Positions 10,939 to 21,289 of a DNA stretch of 64,000 nucleotides are shown here, piece after piece. The first letter of the stretch is position 1. Each line of letters starts with the position of its first letter. The translations under genes and the position numbers were made by a program. Source of the DNA: Neomonachus schauinslandi (Eukaryota > Chordata > Mammalia > Carnivora > Phocidae). Location: contig NC_058415.1 of NCBI RefSeq assembly GCF_002201575.2, positions 62,926,614-62,990,613 on the forward strand, in the 5' to 3' direction. The notes below the pieces were generated by a model that searched no databases, was not told where the DNA came from, and worked only from the letters and a program-made list of their open reading frames with translations.

Positions 10939-11121
10939 TTTTTTTTTTTTAAAGATTTTATTTGTCAGAGAGAGAGACAGAGAGCACAGCAGAGGGAGCG
11001 GCAGAGGGAGAAGCAGGCTCCCCGCAGAGCAGGGAGCCCGATGCGGGACTCGATCCCAGGACCCTGGGATCATGACCTGAGCCGAAGGCAGACGCTTAAC
11101 GACTGAGCCACCCAGGCATCC
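10939..11121 (-). repeat. CAN-SINE (left of a pair)
   Basis: Minus copy ending in 'gccacccaggcatcc'. Together with the next SINE it is enclosed by one outer duplication, atagcaatga at 10929-10938 and 11332-11341. Confidence 0.93.
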
Positions 11122-11126
11122 TGATT

Positions 11127-11328
11127 CTTTTTTTTTTTTTTTAAGATTTTATTTATTTAAGTGGGGGAGAGAGAGAGCACACGAGTGGAGGAGGAGGGGT
11201 GAGGGGCAGGGGGAGAAGCAGACTCCCCGCTGAGCAGGGAGCCCGATGCGGGGCTCTATCCCAGGACCCAAAGATCAAGACCTGAGCGGAAGGCAGACCC
11301 TTAACTGACTGAGCCACCCAGGTGCCCC
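11127..11328 (-). repeat. CAN-SINE (right of a pair)
   Basis: Minus copy with a 'gtggaggaggaggggtgagg' body unlike its neighbour's. It shares the outer TSD with 10939-11121, implying that one SINE inserted at the T-rich tail of the other. Confidence 0.93.
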
Positions 11329-11463
11329 TTTATAGCAATGAATCTTAAAAAGAGTGAGAGTGTAAGGGAAGGTAGACATATTGACATCTCCTGGTGCAGA
11401 GGAGCTGGGATGGGAGGATCAGAATTTGCTCTAGGATCTGTGTCGTTTAAGAACATTCAGTTG

Positions 11464-11669
11464 AGGGGCGCCTGGGTGGCTCAGTCGTTAAGCGTCTGCC
11501 TTTGGCTCAGGTCATGATCCCAGGGTCCCGGGATCGAGCCCCGCATCGGGCTCCCTGCTCCGCGGGAAGCCTGCTTCTCCCTCTCCCACTCCCCCTGCTT
11601 GTGTTCCCTCTCTCGCTGTGTCTCTCTCTGTCAAAATAAACAAATAAAATCTTTAAAAAAAAAAAACAA
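11464..11669 (+). repeat. CAN-SINE
   Basis: Plus copy, young type. Perfect 12-bp TSD aacattcagttg at 11452-11463 and 11670-11681. Confidence 0.95.
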
Positions 11670-11681
11670 AACATTCAGTTG

Positions 11682-12325
11682 GGCATAGATATCTTGGTAG
11701 TTAGAAATAGTACAGAAGAGCTATATTGTAGCAGGTGTATATTAATAAATCTCTGTTTAGGGAATGTTGATTTATAGGGAATAGGAATATTGATGAATGC
11801 AAAAAATTTTGGACCTTTGGGGAGGAAGGGGCCTGGATTGGGTTATTGCAGGGACATTAGACCAATATGATTGAAATACAGGCCTGGGACTCTAGGGGTG
11901 CAGAGATATATCCCTAAAGATAAATTTCTCCTTGTTTAGCTTTGTCCAAGACCTGAGGGTCAAAGAGCCTTGGCATATATCTAAATCTCTTGATCTCTGA
12001 TAACTGATATTCCCCACAGTGAGTGTGGGGCAGGGTACCTGGTATGTGGAGACACTAGTCACATGAGTACTTCATTCTAACCTTAACTTTGGGGATGAGG
12101 TGGTGCACAGTGAGAGACCCTAATCGGGTTCTGTTGCCTTCATGGAAAGCGCATGCTCCTTGGCCTCAATCTCAAGGCTCTCTGATATGGCCTGGTCCTC
12201 TCCAGCCTCAGGTCTAACAGATTTCAGCTCTTCACAACTATAGTAACCCCTCCCTGGGCAGAGTATGTGAATAGCTGGCTTGTAATAGTGTGATTTTAAA
12301 TTAGTATACCATTTATTTAAAAGTC
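11682..12325. other. MSANTD3 intron 1, unassigned
   Basis: No repeat, RNA or exon recognised. Confidence 0.55.
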
Positions 12326-12480
12326 ACAGCCTTTTCCCCTAACTTTTTATTGTGGAACTTTTCAAACATATGCAGAGATGGAGAGAATAATTTAATGAAT
12401 GTTTGTGTACCTGTCACCCTTGTTGATGTTCAAATATTTCATTCCTTTCAAGTTGGTTCCTAATTCTTTTGACATGAGTT
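12326..12480. repeat. Old L1 (L1M-type) 3' fragment
   Basis: 'ctttttattgtggaacttttcaaacatatgcagag', then 'gtgtacctgtcaccc', is a common ancient L1 3' segment. 12481-12888 is unassigned. Confidence 0.55.
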
Positions 12481-12907
12481 GATCAGTTTTAAATGGACTA
12501 TATCATCAGTATCTTGATGCTTGCCTGTTATTCCAAAAAATCAGAAGCTTGGAAAATATAAGGACTGAGGTGTGTTGGCCCTTTCCACAAAGGGAAACAT
12601 GCAACACTCATTGCTGTATTCAGTGTTGCTTAGTGACATTCTTGCCAGAATGTTTTTGAGAGATTAATTGCATAGGAAACTTCCTGTGATTAAGAGATGT
12701 GGGAAACACGTGGGGTCACAAAACGCACATAGGTTCAGGGGAGTAAGACATTTACTAAGCACGTTTTGTGTGAAAGATGCTGGCTCAGTACTGGGGAGGA
12801 TGGTAAGATGACCTAAGGAAGTCATGGTTGTTGAGTAGTTTGGAATCACCCAAGGTGAGAGCCCAAGAGATAGTTGTGAAATGATACTAAGAATACTAGG
12901 GTATTTG

Positions 12908-13322
12908 TTTTTTGTTTTTTTTTTTAAATTTTTTTATTCTTATGTTAATCCCCATACATTACATCATTAGTTTTAGATGAAGTGTTCCATGATTCATTGT
13001 TTATGCATAACACCCAGTGCTCCATGCAGAATGTGCCCTCCTCAATACCCACCACCAGGCTAACCCATCCTCCCACCCCCCTCCCCTCTAGAACCCTCAG
13101 TTTGTTTTTCAGAGTCCATCGTCTCTCATGGTTCGTCTACCCCTTCGATTTCCCCCGCTTCATTCTTCCCCTCCCGCTACCTTCTTCTTCTTCTTCTTTT
13201 TTTCTTAACATATATTGCATTATTTGTTTCAGAGGTACAGATCTGTGATTCAACAGTTTCACACAATTCACAGCGCTCACCATAGCACATACCCTCCCCA
13301 GTGTCCATCACCCAGTCACCCC
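12908..13322 (-). mobile_element. 5'-truncated carnivore L1
   Basis: Minus-strand L1 3' end of about 415 bp: T-rich tail, then two related 3' UTR units (about 12940-13100 and 13205-13322) separated by a pyrimidine-rich stretch. Flanked by a perfect 19-bp TSD, aagaatactagggtatttg (12889-12907 and 13323-13341). No coding sequence retained. Same subfamily as the copy at 62070-64000. Confidence 0.92.
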
Positions 13323-13560
13323 AAGAATACTAGGGTATTTGAACTGCTAGCGGCAGCAGATTGTAGAACACAGGTTACCAGAGAGTGAGGACAGAGGTGG
13401 GGGAAATGGGAAGATAATAGACAAAGGGTCCAAAGTTGCAGTTATGTAGGATGAACAAGTCTGTGTCTATAGAGAATAATACTGTATCGAATACTGGAAA
13501 TATGCTGAGAGAGTAGGTTCCAGGTGCTCTTAGCACACACACAAAGATGGGAACTATGTT

Positions 13561-13673
13561 GGGGTACTTGGCGGCTCATCGGTAGAACATGTGATTTTTG
13601 ATCTTGGGGTTGTAAGTTCAAGCCCCACGTTAGGTGTAGAGATTACTTAAAAAATAACATCTTTAAAACGAAA
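13561..13673 (+). repeat. Short tRNA-Lys-like CAN-SINE
   Basis: Compact form: 'ggcggctcatcggtagaac' head, 'gtaagttcaagccccacg' B-box region, 'gtgtagagattacttaaa' tail. Confidence 0.88.
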
Positions 13674-13766
13674 AAAGGTAACTGTGCGAGGAGATATGTT
13701 AATTAGCTTGACTGTAGTAATCATTTCATTATGTGTATGGCTATCAAATTTATGTATATTAAATAT

Positions 13767-13965
13767 GTTTTTTCTTTTTTTAAAGATTTATTTATTTATT
13801 TTAGAGAGAGGGTGGGCAGAGGGAGAGGGAGAGGGAGAGAGAATCCCAGGCAGACTCCCCACTGAGCAGGGAGCCTGACATGGGGCTTGATCTCATGATC
13901 CTGAAATCACGACCTGAGCGGAAATCAAGAGTTGGATCTCAACCGACTGAGCCACCCAGGCGCCC
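13767..13965 (-). repeat. CAN-SINE
   Basis: Minus copy. The short duplication ttaaatat lies at 13759-13766 and 13966-13973. Confidence 0.94.
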
Positions 13966-14159
13966 TTAAATATAGATTTTTAAACTAAATATATAAAAAG
14001 GTATGTAGACTTACTCTTAAAAGAAAATGGAGAAATAGAGTATTTCAAAAATTATAATATATAATTGATAACTGTTATTATATGCGAACAAAGACTTTAA
14101 AGGAATATCCATAATAAAAATGAATATTTGGTGTGTTAAAAAAAATATCAGATTATAGA

Positions 14160-14290
14160 GACAGTCTAGATTCTTGACTCCCCAAGGTGCCATCTTTGTG
14201 ATCTTGGAAAGTCCACTTACTGGCCCTTAGTTCCCTCAATTGAGAAAAGGGCTGTTGGCCCTTTCACCTCTGAAATTATATGAATTATTT
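14160..14290 (+). repeat. MIR, diverged
   Basis: 'tctagattcttgactcc', 'tgtgatcttggaaagtccacttac' and 'tcaattgagaaaagggc' follow MIR order. Confidence 0.5.
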
Positions 14291-14357
14291 ACATAGGACT
14301 GTACACTTAAAAGTGGCCCTCAGACCTTAGGGATCACAGACTCCAAGCCCTCATTTT

Positions 14358-14543
14358 TTTTTTTTTTAAATATTTTATTTATTTATTTGACAGAGAGAGA
14401 CAGAGAGAGAGCACAAGCAAGGGGAGAGGGAGAAGCAGACTCCCTACCGAGCAGGGAGCCCGATGCGGGGCTCGATCCCAGGACCCTGGGATCATGACCT
14501 GAGCCGAAGGCAGCCGCTTAACGACTGAGCCACCCAGGCGCCC
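14358..14543 (-). repeat. CAN-SINE
   Basis: Minus copy. Perfect 17-bp TSD ctccaagccctcatttt at 14341-14357 and 14544-14560, inserted in a reverse MIR. Confidence 0.95.
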
Positions 14544-14554
14544 CTCCAAGCCCT

Positions 14555-14640
14555 CATTTTAAAGATGAAGAAACAGGTTCCTCTAGGAGCATGGCCCTGT
14601 CCAAGGTCACAGACATAGTGATGGAAATGTCTGGTCTTTT
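14555..14640 (-). repeat. MIR
   Basis: 'ctcattttaaagatgaagaaacagg' and 'ccaaggtcacagacatagtg'. 14641-15118 is unassigned intron up to the exon 2 acceptor. Confidence 0.7.
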
Positions 14641-15118
14641 GGGGTGATTTTTTGATGATTCTGAAATCTCAGTGCTTATGTTATCCATTCCATTTGGTTA
14701 CACTGGCTTTTCTCATCTTCAGCTGTGACAAAACTTTGAGAAAGCTGTTTAGTTGAAAAGCTGCCTAACATTATGAATGTGGGGAATGATCAGTTCCCTG
14801 ACATTGAGCAGAAATAAATGAACAAAGTAAGAGTTCCATGTAGATGTTCAACTTTTCTTTTTTGCCATTACATACAAGATATTCTCAGAATGTCCAAGAC
14901 CTACAATAAAGGACCTACTTGAAAATCTTCTTTGAAGTAAAACCCCACTTCTAGTGACCTTCTGAACGTTTTTCCTGAGACTATCCTAATTCAACATTAA
15001 TGGGACAGAAAGTCCTGCGTTTCAGGCAAGGGAATCATGTCAGGGATTAAGCTGACGTGGTTTGGGGCCATTTTCCTTGCTGGAGTTAGTAATGATTGTT
15101 TCAAACTTCCTTTTACAG

Positions 15119-15151
15119 GATCGCTAACAACCAGGAGAAATAGAGTGGAAA
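15119..15151 (+). promoter_or_regulatory. MSANTD3: MSANTD3 exon 2 acceptor and 5' UTR
   Basis: Pyrimidine tract and AG (…cttccttttacag, ending 15118) set the exon start. An in-frame TAA at 15125-15127 closes the reading frame nine codons before the ATG at 15152, which supports that start. Confidence 0.9.
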
Positions 15152-15569
15152 ATGCAAAACAACGAAATCATAAAACCTGCCAAATACTTCTCGGAATTGG
15201 AAAAGAGCATCCTGCTTGCTTTGGTAGAAAAGTACAAATATGTGCTGGAATGCAAGAAAAGCGACGCGCGAACTATTGCACTCAAGCAGCGCACCTGGCA
15301 GGCGCTTGCGCACGAATACAACTCTCAGCCGAGCGTGTCACTGCGGGATTTCAAGCAGCTGAAGAAGTGCTGGGAGAACATCAAGGCTCGGACCAAAAAG
15401 ATTATGGCCCATGAGAGGAGAGAGAAGGTGAAACGGAGCGGCAGCCCTCTTCTGAGCACCCACGTCCTGGGGAAGGAGAAGATCGCCAACATGCTGCCGG
15501 AGCAGCTGTACTTCCTGCAGAGCCCTCCTGAAGAGGAGCCCGAATACCACCCTGACAGCGCGGCCCCAG
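15152..15569 (+). CDS. MSANTD3: MSANTD3 coding exon 1 of 2 (Myb/SANT-like domain)
   Basis: Encodes residues 1-139 plus the first base of codon 140. It starts MQNNEIIKPAKYFSELEKS, recognisable as Myb/SANT-like DNA-binding domain-containing protein 3. The trihelix-like domain spans roughly residues 13-85, with tryptophans at 50-ish (RTW) and 74 (KKCW) and a basic stretch after it (KARTKKIMAHERREKVKR). A proline/acidic linker (SPPEEEPEYHP) ends the exon. The domain predicts nuclear DNA binding; the precise role is poorly defined. The start ATG has A at -3 and an upstream in-frame stop. The exon ends at a consensus donor (CCAG|GTATTG is displaced by one base: the exon ends ...CCCCAG with GT at 15570) in phase 1. 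If the intron were retained, the frame would add only GIGS and stop at 15583. Confidence 0.97.
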
Positions 15570-15940
15570 GTATTGGTTCCTGAGGCCAGCCTGCATGCGT
15601 GTTCTCACCGGGTACCTGCTGGGCGTGTTCGTTTTACAGTCTCTTAATTCTGAGGGTGTTTATTAAAGAGAAGCGCTCATGTCAAACTTGATTCTTCCCA
15701 ATTCAAAATCTGCAGGTTATACAGAACAGGCAAGTCCTAGAAGTACAGAACGACAAAAGGACTTGTTGCTATCCTTGTTCTCGAGGTCTCTCTTGCCTTT
15801 ATCATGAGGAATAAAGGAAAGATAAGGGGCTATGTTAATATAGTTACGAATGAAGTACCTCAGTTGCTTATCTCAACCTATGTCATCTCTATTAAAGAGA
15901 ATTTCTTTGAGAATTTATATTCATTCAGTCAGTCTTATTA
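15570..15940. other. MSANTD3 intron 2, start
   Basis: Donor GTATTG at 15570. No further feature recognised before the SINE. Confidence 0.6.
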
Positions 15941-16130
15941 TTTTTAAGACTTTATTTATTTGACAGGAAGAGAGAGAGCACACAAGCAGGGGGAACGGCA
16001 GAGGGAGAGGGGAAGCAGACTCTGCTGAGCAGGGAGCCAGATGCGGGGCTCGATCCCAGGACCCTGAGATCATGACCTAAGCTGAAATCAAGAGTCGGAT
16101 GTTTAACTGACTGAGCCACCCAGGCGCCCC
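15941..16130 (-). repeat. CAN-SINE
   Basis: Minus copy with the 'gctgaaatcaagagtcgg' head variant of an older subfamily. TSD not clear. Confidence 0.93.
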
Positions 16131-18042
16131 GTCACGCAAACTTATTTTTTACAAAAACGATTTTTTAGGACCTATTAGGCGCACGTTACTGCATTAGGTC
16201 ACTCAGAGGCCACATTAAAATAGTGAACTATTTCAAACTTGAGAATTAAGTACTAAGACAAATATAGCAAACATCTGTTAGCATTCACCCAGATTAAAAA
16301 CCAGCATTTCGACCCATTATAATATTGTGATCCACAGTTTTGGTTTGTGGCACTCGAGCAAAGTTGAGAAATTCTGGGAAAAATTCATTTTAGTTTTAAT
16401 ATACTTTCATTGAAAACAAGAAAAAATACAGAATTTTTAGGGAAGGAAAAGACCGTCATGGAATCAAGGATGTTGTGTGTCATATGATTATCATAGCTTG
16501 AAAAGGTTGGAATGAAGGGGCTGTTGAAATGTCTCTAGGCAAGGGGAGGGTGGTAATGCGTATAGATAAATTGCCAATAATTCTTGCCTCCTTTAAGATA
16601 GGAATGGTCAGTTTACATAATGATTCATTGCAGTTTGCAGAAGACACACCTTAAAGCAGAGGAATATTCCTGGGGAGGCCCGAGTGCTGCTCCAAGGACC
16701 CAGCAAGCATTTGCTCAGGAAAACCATGAACTTTGGCTTGCAGGAGGAGAAATTAGTGTGCCCAGACTAGATTGAGCTCTGTGGGAGTGGTTAGTTATAA
16801 ATCACAAGAAACTATCTAAAACCAAGAATGTTATCCATATAGAGTGAAAAAGATAATAATAATAACCAAGTGAACCAATTACAGTTTTCAATTAGCACAT
16901 TTTTTCGCACTGTAGGCAGATCATCCTAGGAAGCGACATTATAATCAAAAATCTGTTTGCTGATCATTTGACCAAGATTAAGCGCAGGGAGCCAGTTGGA
17001 TGACCATAGTGTCATGAGCCTCACGCATTGTTTTCCAGTGTAGAAACCCTGCGTGAGTTTTGATTCTTGAGTTCCCAAGCCAGGGTACCTCCCAGTAGAC
17101 GGTGTTGATATGGACACTGTTCCCTCTCTCTCTTACCCTTCCTTGTTAACTTCTGTCGTGGATGGGACCCTCTGCTAATTGACAGCATCCATCTCCTGGC
17201 CTCAGAGCCATTCATGCTTCGCGGGCAGTGAAGGGAGCAGTGCTGAGGGAGCGAGGCAGGTGAATCAGCAGGGCTGTTTTTCACATTGCTTTGTTCCCTG
17301 AGAGATGTTGCCGAGGAAGATGCTGGGATAGACTGCTTTCAGTTAACATTGCAAATCTTTGATCTGGATTATTGTGTATAAGTTTCATAGGGTTATTCTA
17401 AGGGGACAGTCTTATTTCCCCATTTTCAAATTCTAGAGTAGGATCGAGCAAGTTCATTCCAAAACCCTTTTTCTTTCTTTTCAGAGGAAATGATGTAATT
17501 CATCTACTCATAAACACAATTTATAATTTCTAGCAAGAAGGGAGTAAATATGGATTCTCAGTGTCCTTCTGTGGTGACATTTCTAGAGACTCATACTTGT
17601 AAAAGAGATTGATTTTAAATTGAGTGTGTGTACCTATATGACATGGGAGACTTCTCTTTTTGCCGGTGATGACCAAAGTACAGCCTATGCTGACTATTCC
17701 TGTTTCTAGGTCACATCTGGAGGGCGATGGAGAACCGTGGTGCTTTGTCAGTTGGGAAGTGTGTCCAAAGTAATCTGTTAACATTAGTAGTTAAGGTACT
17801 GGAACTCTCTTTATACATTAAAACAGCCTTGAGGTTACCTCATTTTGTATTTCAACTCACTTTCGAGAAAGAGGAAGAAAGCTGTAATTGTCAGTTATCC
17901 CTTCCAGGTCTTGGTGGGGGAAAAAGCTGAAAAGTTGCAATAGGATATGGCTTTCATTTTGTGGTGTGTATTTTGTTCGACACATAGACTGTGTGTGTGT
18001 GTGTGTGCACGTGTGCGTGTGCGCGCACGCTTTAATTTAGTA
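16131..18042. other. MSANTD3 intron 2, mostly unassigned
   Basis: Holds a (GT)n/(GC) alternating run at about 17991-18030 and otherwise single-copy-looking AT-rich sequence. Open frames of 60-90 codons here lack family features. Confidence 0.55.
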
Positions 18043-18050
18043 TCTCTAAC

Positions 18051-18360
18051 CCTGTGCTGTCTAATACAGTAGCCACAAGCCACAAGAGGCTAGTAAGCAC
18101 TTGAAAATGTGGATAGACTGAATTGAGATATGCTCTAAGTATACACACTGTATCATTAAGACTTAACACCAAGAAGAGAATGGAAAATATCTTACTAATA
18201 ATTTTTATTTTGATTACATGTTGAAATGATACTTTAAATATGTTGGTTCAGAATATATTATTAAAATTAATTTCACCTCCATTTACTTTTTTTAAGGTGG
18301 CTATGAGAAAATTTTGAATTACAGAAGTAGCTGGTATTATATTTCTCTTGGACAGCGGTG
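18051..18360 (-). mobile_element. Nonautonomous hAT-type DNA transposon
   Basis: End-to-end ancient element of about 310 bp. The left end CCTGTGCTGTCTAATA and the complement of the right end CACCGCTGTCCAAGA form terminal inverted repeats. Internal 'gtagccacaagccac' and 'gatatgctctaagtatacacactg' match a common mammalian MER-type element. Flanks ctctaac (18044-18050) and ttctaac (18361-18367) look like a decayed target duplication. Confidence 0.7.
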
Positions 18361-18369
18361 TTCTAACAC

Positions 18370-19008
18370 CTTACAGAGTGCCTGTACCGAGTTAGGTGAT
18401 TAGAGATTTGTTGAAATTCGTTGAACAGGATGGAGCCTGGCAGCATTCCACTAGAGGCTTCCCTCCAGCTGTTTCTAGTGTGAGATGGTTTCAGCTGTGT
18501 CCTCTTGATCACCATCCCCTGGATATTCTGAGCTTTGTCCATGACTTCCTTGAGATGTGCATCTGTATTTTTGAACACATAGTCTTAAAATTTAACACTA
18601 AGGAATGCATTTGCAAAAAACCCAGCATTTTCCCCTTAAATATATTGAAACAATTTGTATCCTGTCAATTTATAATATGTGATCATTTGGCTGACCGGTC
18701 TTTCCCATTATCTTGGGGGAACAGGTTTGCAGAACAAACTAAGGGAGCCAACAAAACGTGCTAGGGGTGGGAAGGAGGTTAAGCTGACCCATGTCAAATA
18801 CATTTAAGAAAACTAAGCCTTCAAAAAAAAAAGAAAGAAAACTAAGCTTTCAAGTAGTATTCAACTATCTTAAGAGAACTTATATATAATTTCATATGCT
18901 ATTATATAATAGCTATTATTTCTCTTTATAAAGCTACAAGCAAATAATGCAAACATGGGTATACAAAGCTATAATTAAATAATGTAAATATTTATTAATA
19001 AATTCCAT
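18370..19008. other. MSANTD3 intron 2, unassigned
   Basis: Includes A-rich patches (18822-18840), a short duplicated 'aaaactaag' theme and AT-rich sequence. No gene seen. Confidence 0.5.
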
Positions 19009-19023
19009 TATTAATCACTTTTT

Positions 19024-19222
19024 TAAAGTTTTTTTTTTTTAATTTTATTTATCTGACAGATAGAGAGACAGCGAGAGAGGAAACACAAGCAGGAGGAGTG
19101 GGAGAGGGAGAAGCAGGCTTCCCGCTGAGCAGGGAGCCCGATGTGGGGCTCGATCCCATGACCCTGGGATCATGACCTGAGCCGAAGGCAGACGCTTAAC
19201 GACTGAGCCACCCAGGCGCCCC
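19024..19222 (-). repeat. CAN-SINE
   Basis: Minus copy. Perfect 15-bp TSD tattaatcacttttt at 19009-19023 and 19223-19237. Confidence 0.95.
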
Positions 19223-19563
19223 TATTAATCACTTTTTAATCCAATCCTCTTCTTTTGGGGTGGGAACTCCAGTACAGAGACTGAGTTATACTTCTGGTCA
19301 TGGCACATTAACATCATTGGTCTGTGAAAAGCCCCTTTTTTGTGTTACTTACATGTTTATTCTCTTGTTATTTATCACTTAACCACGTTCATTCTTTTCT
19401 TCTGCCTCCTAATCATTCCAGTGTACTTGTGTATTCTCTCACATGTTCTTGAGAGCAGGCTTTGGTGTTTTGAGTGAATATATTTTAAATTTACATAGAT
19501 TGAAAATTGTGCTATAGATACCATTCCTTTTTTTTTTTTTTTGGCTTTTTTTTCATTTAGAAT

Positions 19564-19728
19564 TTTTTAAAAAGATTTATTTATTTTTTTATTTGGGGGA
19601 GGCAGGGGGAGAGGGAGAGAGAATCTCCGGCAGACTCCCTATTGAGTGCAGAGCCCATCATGGGGCTTGATCCCATGACCCTGAAATCAAGAGTCAGATG
19701 CTTAACCAACTGAGCCACCCAGGCGCCC
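19564..19728 (-). repeat. CAN-SINE, older form
   Basis: Minus copy, internally shorter. TSD ttcatttagaat at 19552-19563 and 19729-19740. It sits in L1-like sequence (19240-19860, weak). Confidence 0.93.
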
Positions 19729-19740
19729 TTCATTTAGAAT

Positions 19741-20443
19741 GTTTTTAAGATCTATTCCCATTGCAGTGTGTAAATCTAATTTGTTTTAGTTGATGCACGA
19801 TACTCTGTAGTATGCACACACTGCATCTTGTTTATCCATTTTCCTAGTCAGTCCTCTTTCCTTTGTTCTATGGAGAAGGGCTGGGGTTTGGCCTGTACAC
19901 AGTTTCCTTTCCATCCATATGCTGCCACAGTAGGTATTTCCTGTTGATATTAAACTTAACTCCAATTGCCCAAGTGGAAGAATACCTCTTTGAGTGTTCT
20001 CTGCTCCCGGAAAAGCCCTTAGGCCTTCCGATCCATTTTGTACAAGATTGAGTTGTTTTCTACTTCGGGTGGCTTTGTTTTACCTGGGAGAGAGATTACA
20101 TGGTGTGTGTTTGCAGTAGGTTGCCATTCCCAGGATAGTCTTTCCAATTAAGAGAAGATTCTCCCCATCTGAACACTAGCTTCCATTCATTGAAGCTAAT
20201 ATTTGTTTGAAAGTTAATTAACTACTCCATAAGGCTCCTCTAGTTTTAAGCCCCAGCTTCTGCCAGAGTTTTCTTAAGAGGCCTGGATTTTTTTTTCTTC
20301 TTCAAAATTTATATGTTAGCACACATTCAAACTAAAAAAGGATAGTTTGCAAGTAGAGTCATTTCTCTGCTCCCAGACATGGCCGTACTTGTCTTCATGT
20401 TCACAGCTCTATAGAAACAAATTTGGAGATCAAAATTTGGAAT
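19741..20443. other. MSANTD3 intron 2, weak L1-like then unassigned
   Basis: 19741-19860 ('gatgcacgatactctgtagtatgcac', 'cttgtttatccattttcc') resembles reversed L1 ORF2. The remainder is unassigned. Confidence 0.4.
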
Positions 20444-20459
20444 AGGTGCCCATATTCTT

Positions 20460-20639
20460 TTTTTTTTTTTTAAGATTTTATTCCTTTATTCATAAGAGAC
20501 AGAGAGAGAGAGAGAGGCAGAGGGAGAAGCAGGCTCCCCGCTGAGCAGGGAGCCCGATGTGGGACTCGATCCCAGGACCCTGGGATCATGGCCTGAGCCG
20601 AAGGCAGACGCTTAACCATCTGAGCCACCCAGGCACCCC
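20460..20639 (-). repeat. CAN-SINE
   Basis: Minus copy. Perfect 16-bp TSD aggtgcccatattctt at 20444-20459 and 20640-20655. Confidence 0.95.
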
Positions 20640-20754
20640 AGGTGCCCATATTCTTAATAGTAGAGCGTTTTGTAGTGGATACGACTTGGAGGCAGCATTT
20701 TTAAGATGCATAAGTGATCAGCTGAGCAAGTGAAGTAGAGAAGAGGCTGGGTGT

Positions 20755-20960
20755 TGTGGTAGTGGAGCTTGGATTTTGGAGTCATGCAAGACCTGGATTA
20801 GAGTCCTGGTTCTTTCAGTTAGCCAAATGACTTGGGATATTGTGTTTGGTTTTCTGTAATAATACCTCCCCCTCAGAAGGTTGTCTTACAACCTTAAATG
20901 AGGTGATGCTGTAAAGCACTAGCCTCGTGCCTGGTTCGCTACTCAGAAAATGGTAGCTGC
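20755..20960 (+). repeat. MIR
   Basis: Forward MIR: 'ttggattttggagtcatgcaagacctgg', 'aatacctccccctcagaagg', 'aaatgaggtgatgctgtaaagcact'. Confidence 0.8.
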
Positions 20961-20961
20961 C

Positions 20962-20992
<31 letters not shown>
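20962..20992. repeat. (ATC)n microsatellite
   Basis: About ten uninterrupted ATC units immediately after the MIR end. A likely length-variable site. Confidence 0.97.
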
Positions 20993-21077
20993 GACCCCTA
21001 AAGCCTGGAATAGTTAGATTAAAAATGAGAATTTAGAAACGGGGAGAGATGAGCAGCATCATGAAGGCATGAACTTT

Positions 21078-21277
21078 TTTTTTTTTTGAGATTTTATTTA
21101 TTTATTTGACAGAGAGAGACACAGAGAGAGGGAACACAAGCAGGGGGAGTGGGAGAGGGAGAAGCAGGCTGTCTGCTGAGCAGGGAGCCCGATGCAGGGC
21201 TCCATCCCAGGACCCTGGGATCATGACCGGAGCCAAGCAGAAGGCAGACACTTAGCTTAATGACTGAGCCACCCGAG
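21078..21277 (-). repeat. CAN-SINE, 5'-truncated
   Basis: Minus copy lacking the last bases of the head (ends 'gagccacccga'). TSD ggcatgaacttt at 21066-21077 and 21278-21289. Confidence 0.94.
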
Positions 21278-21289
21278 GGCATGAACTTT

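Noticed and set aside
18001..18030. Possible Z-DNA regulatory element
   Set aside because: An alternating GT/GC run can form Z-DNA, but nothing else here points to regulation; kept only as a microsatellite note.
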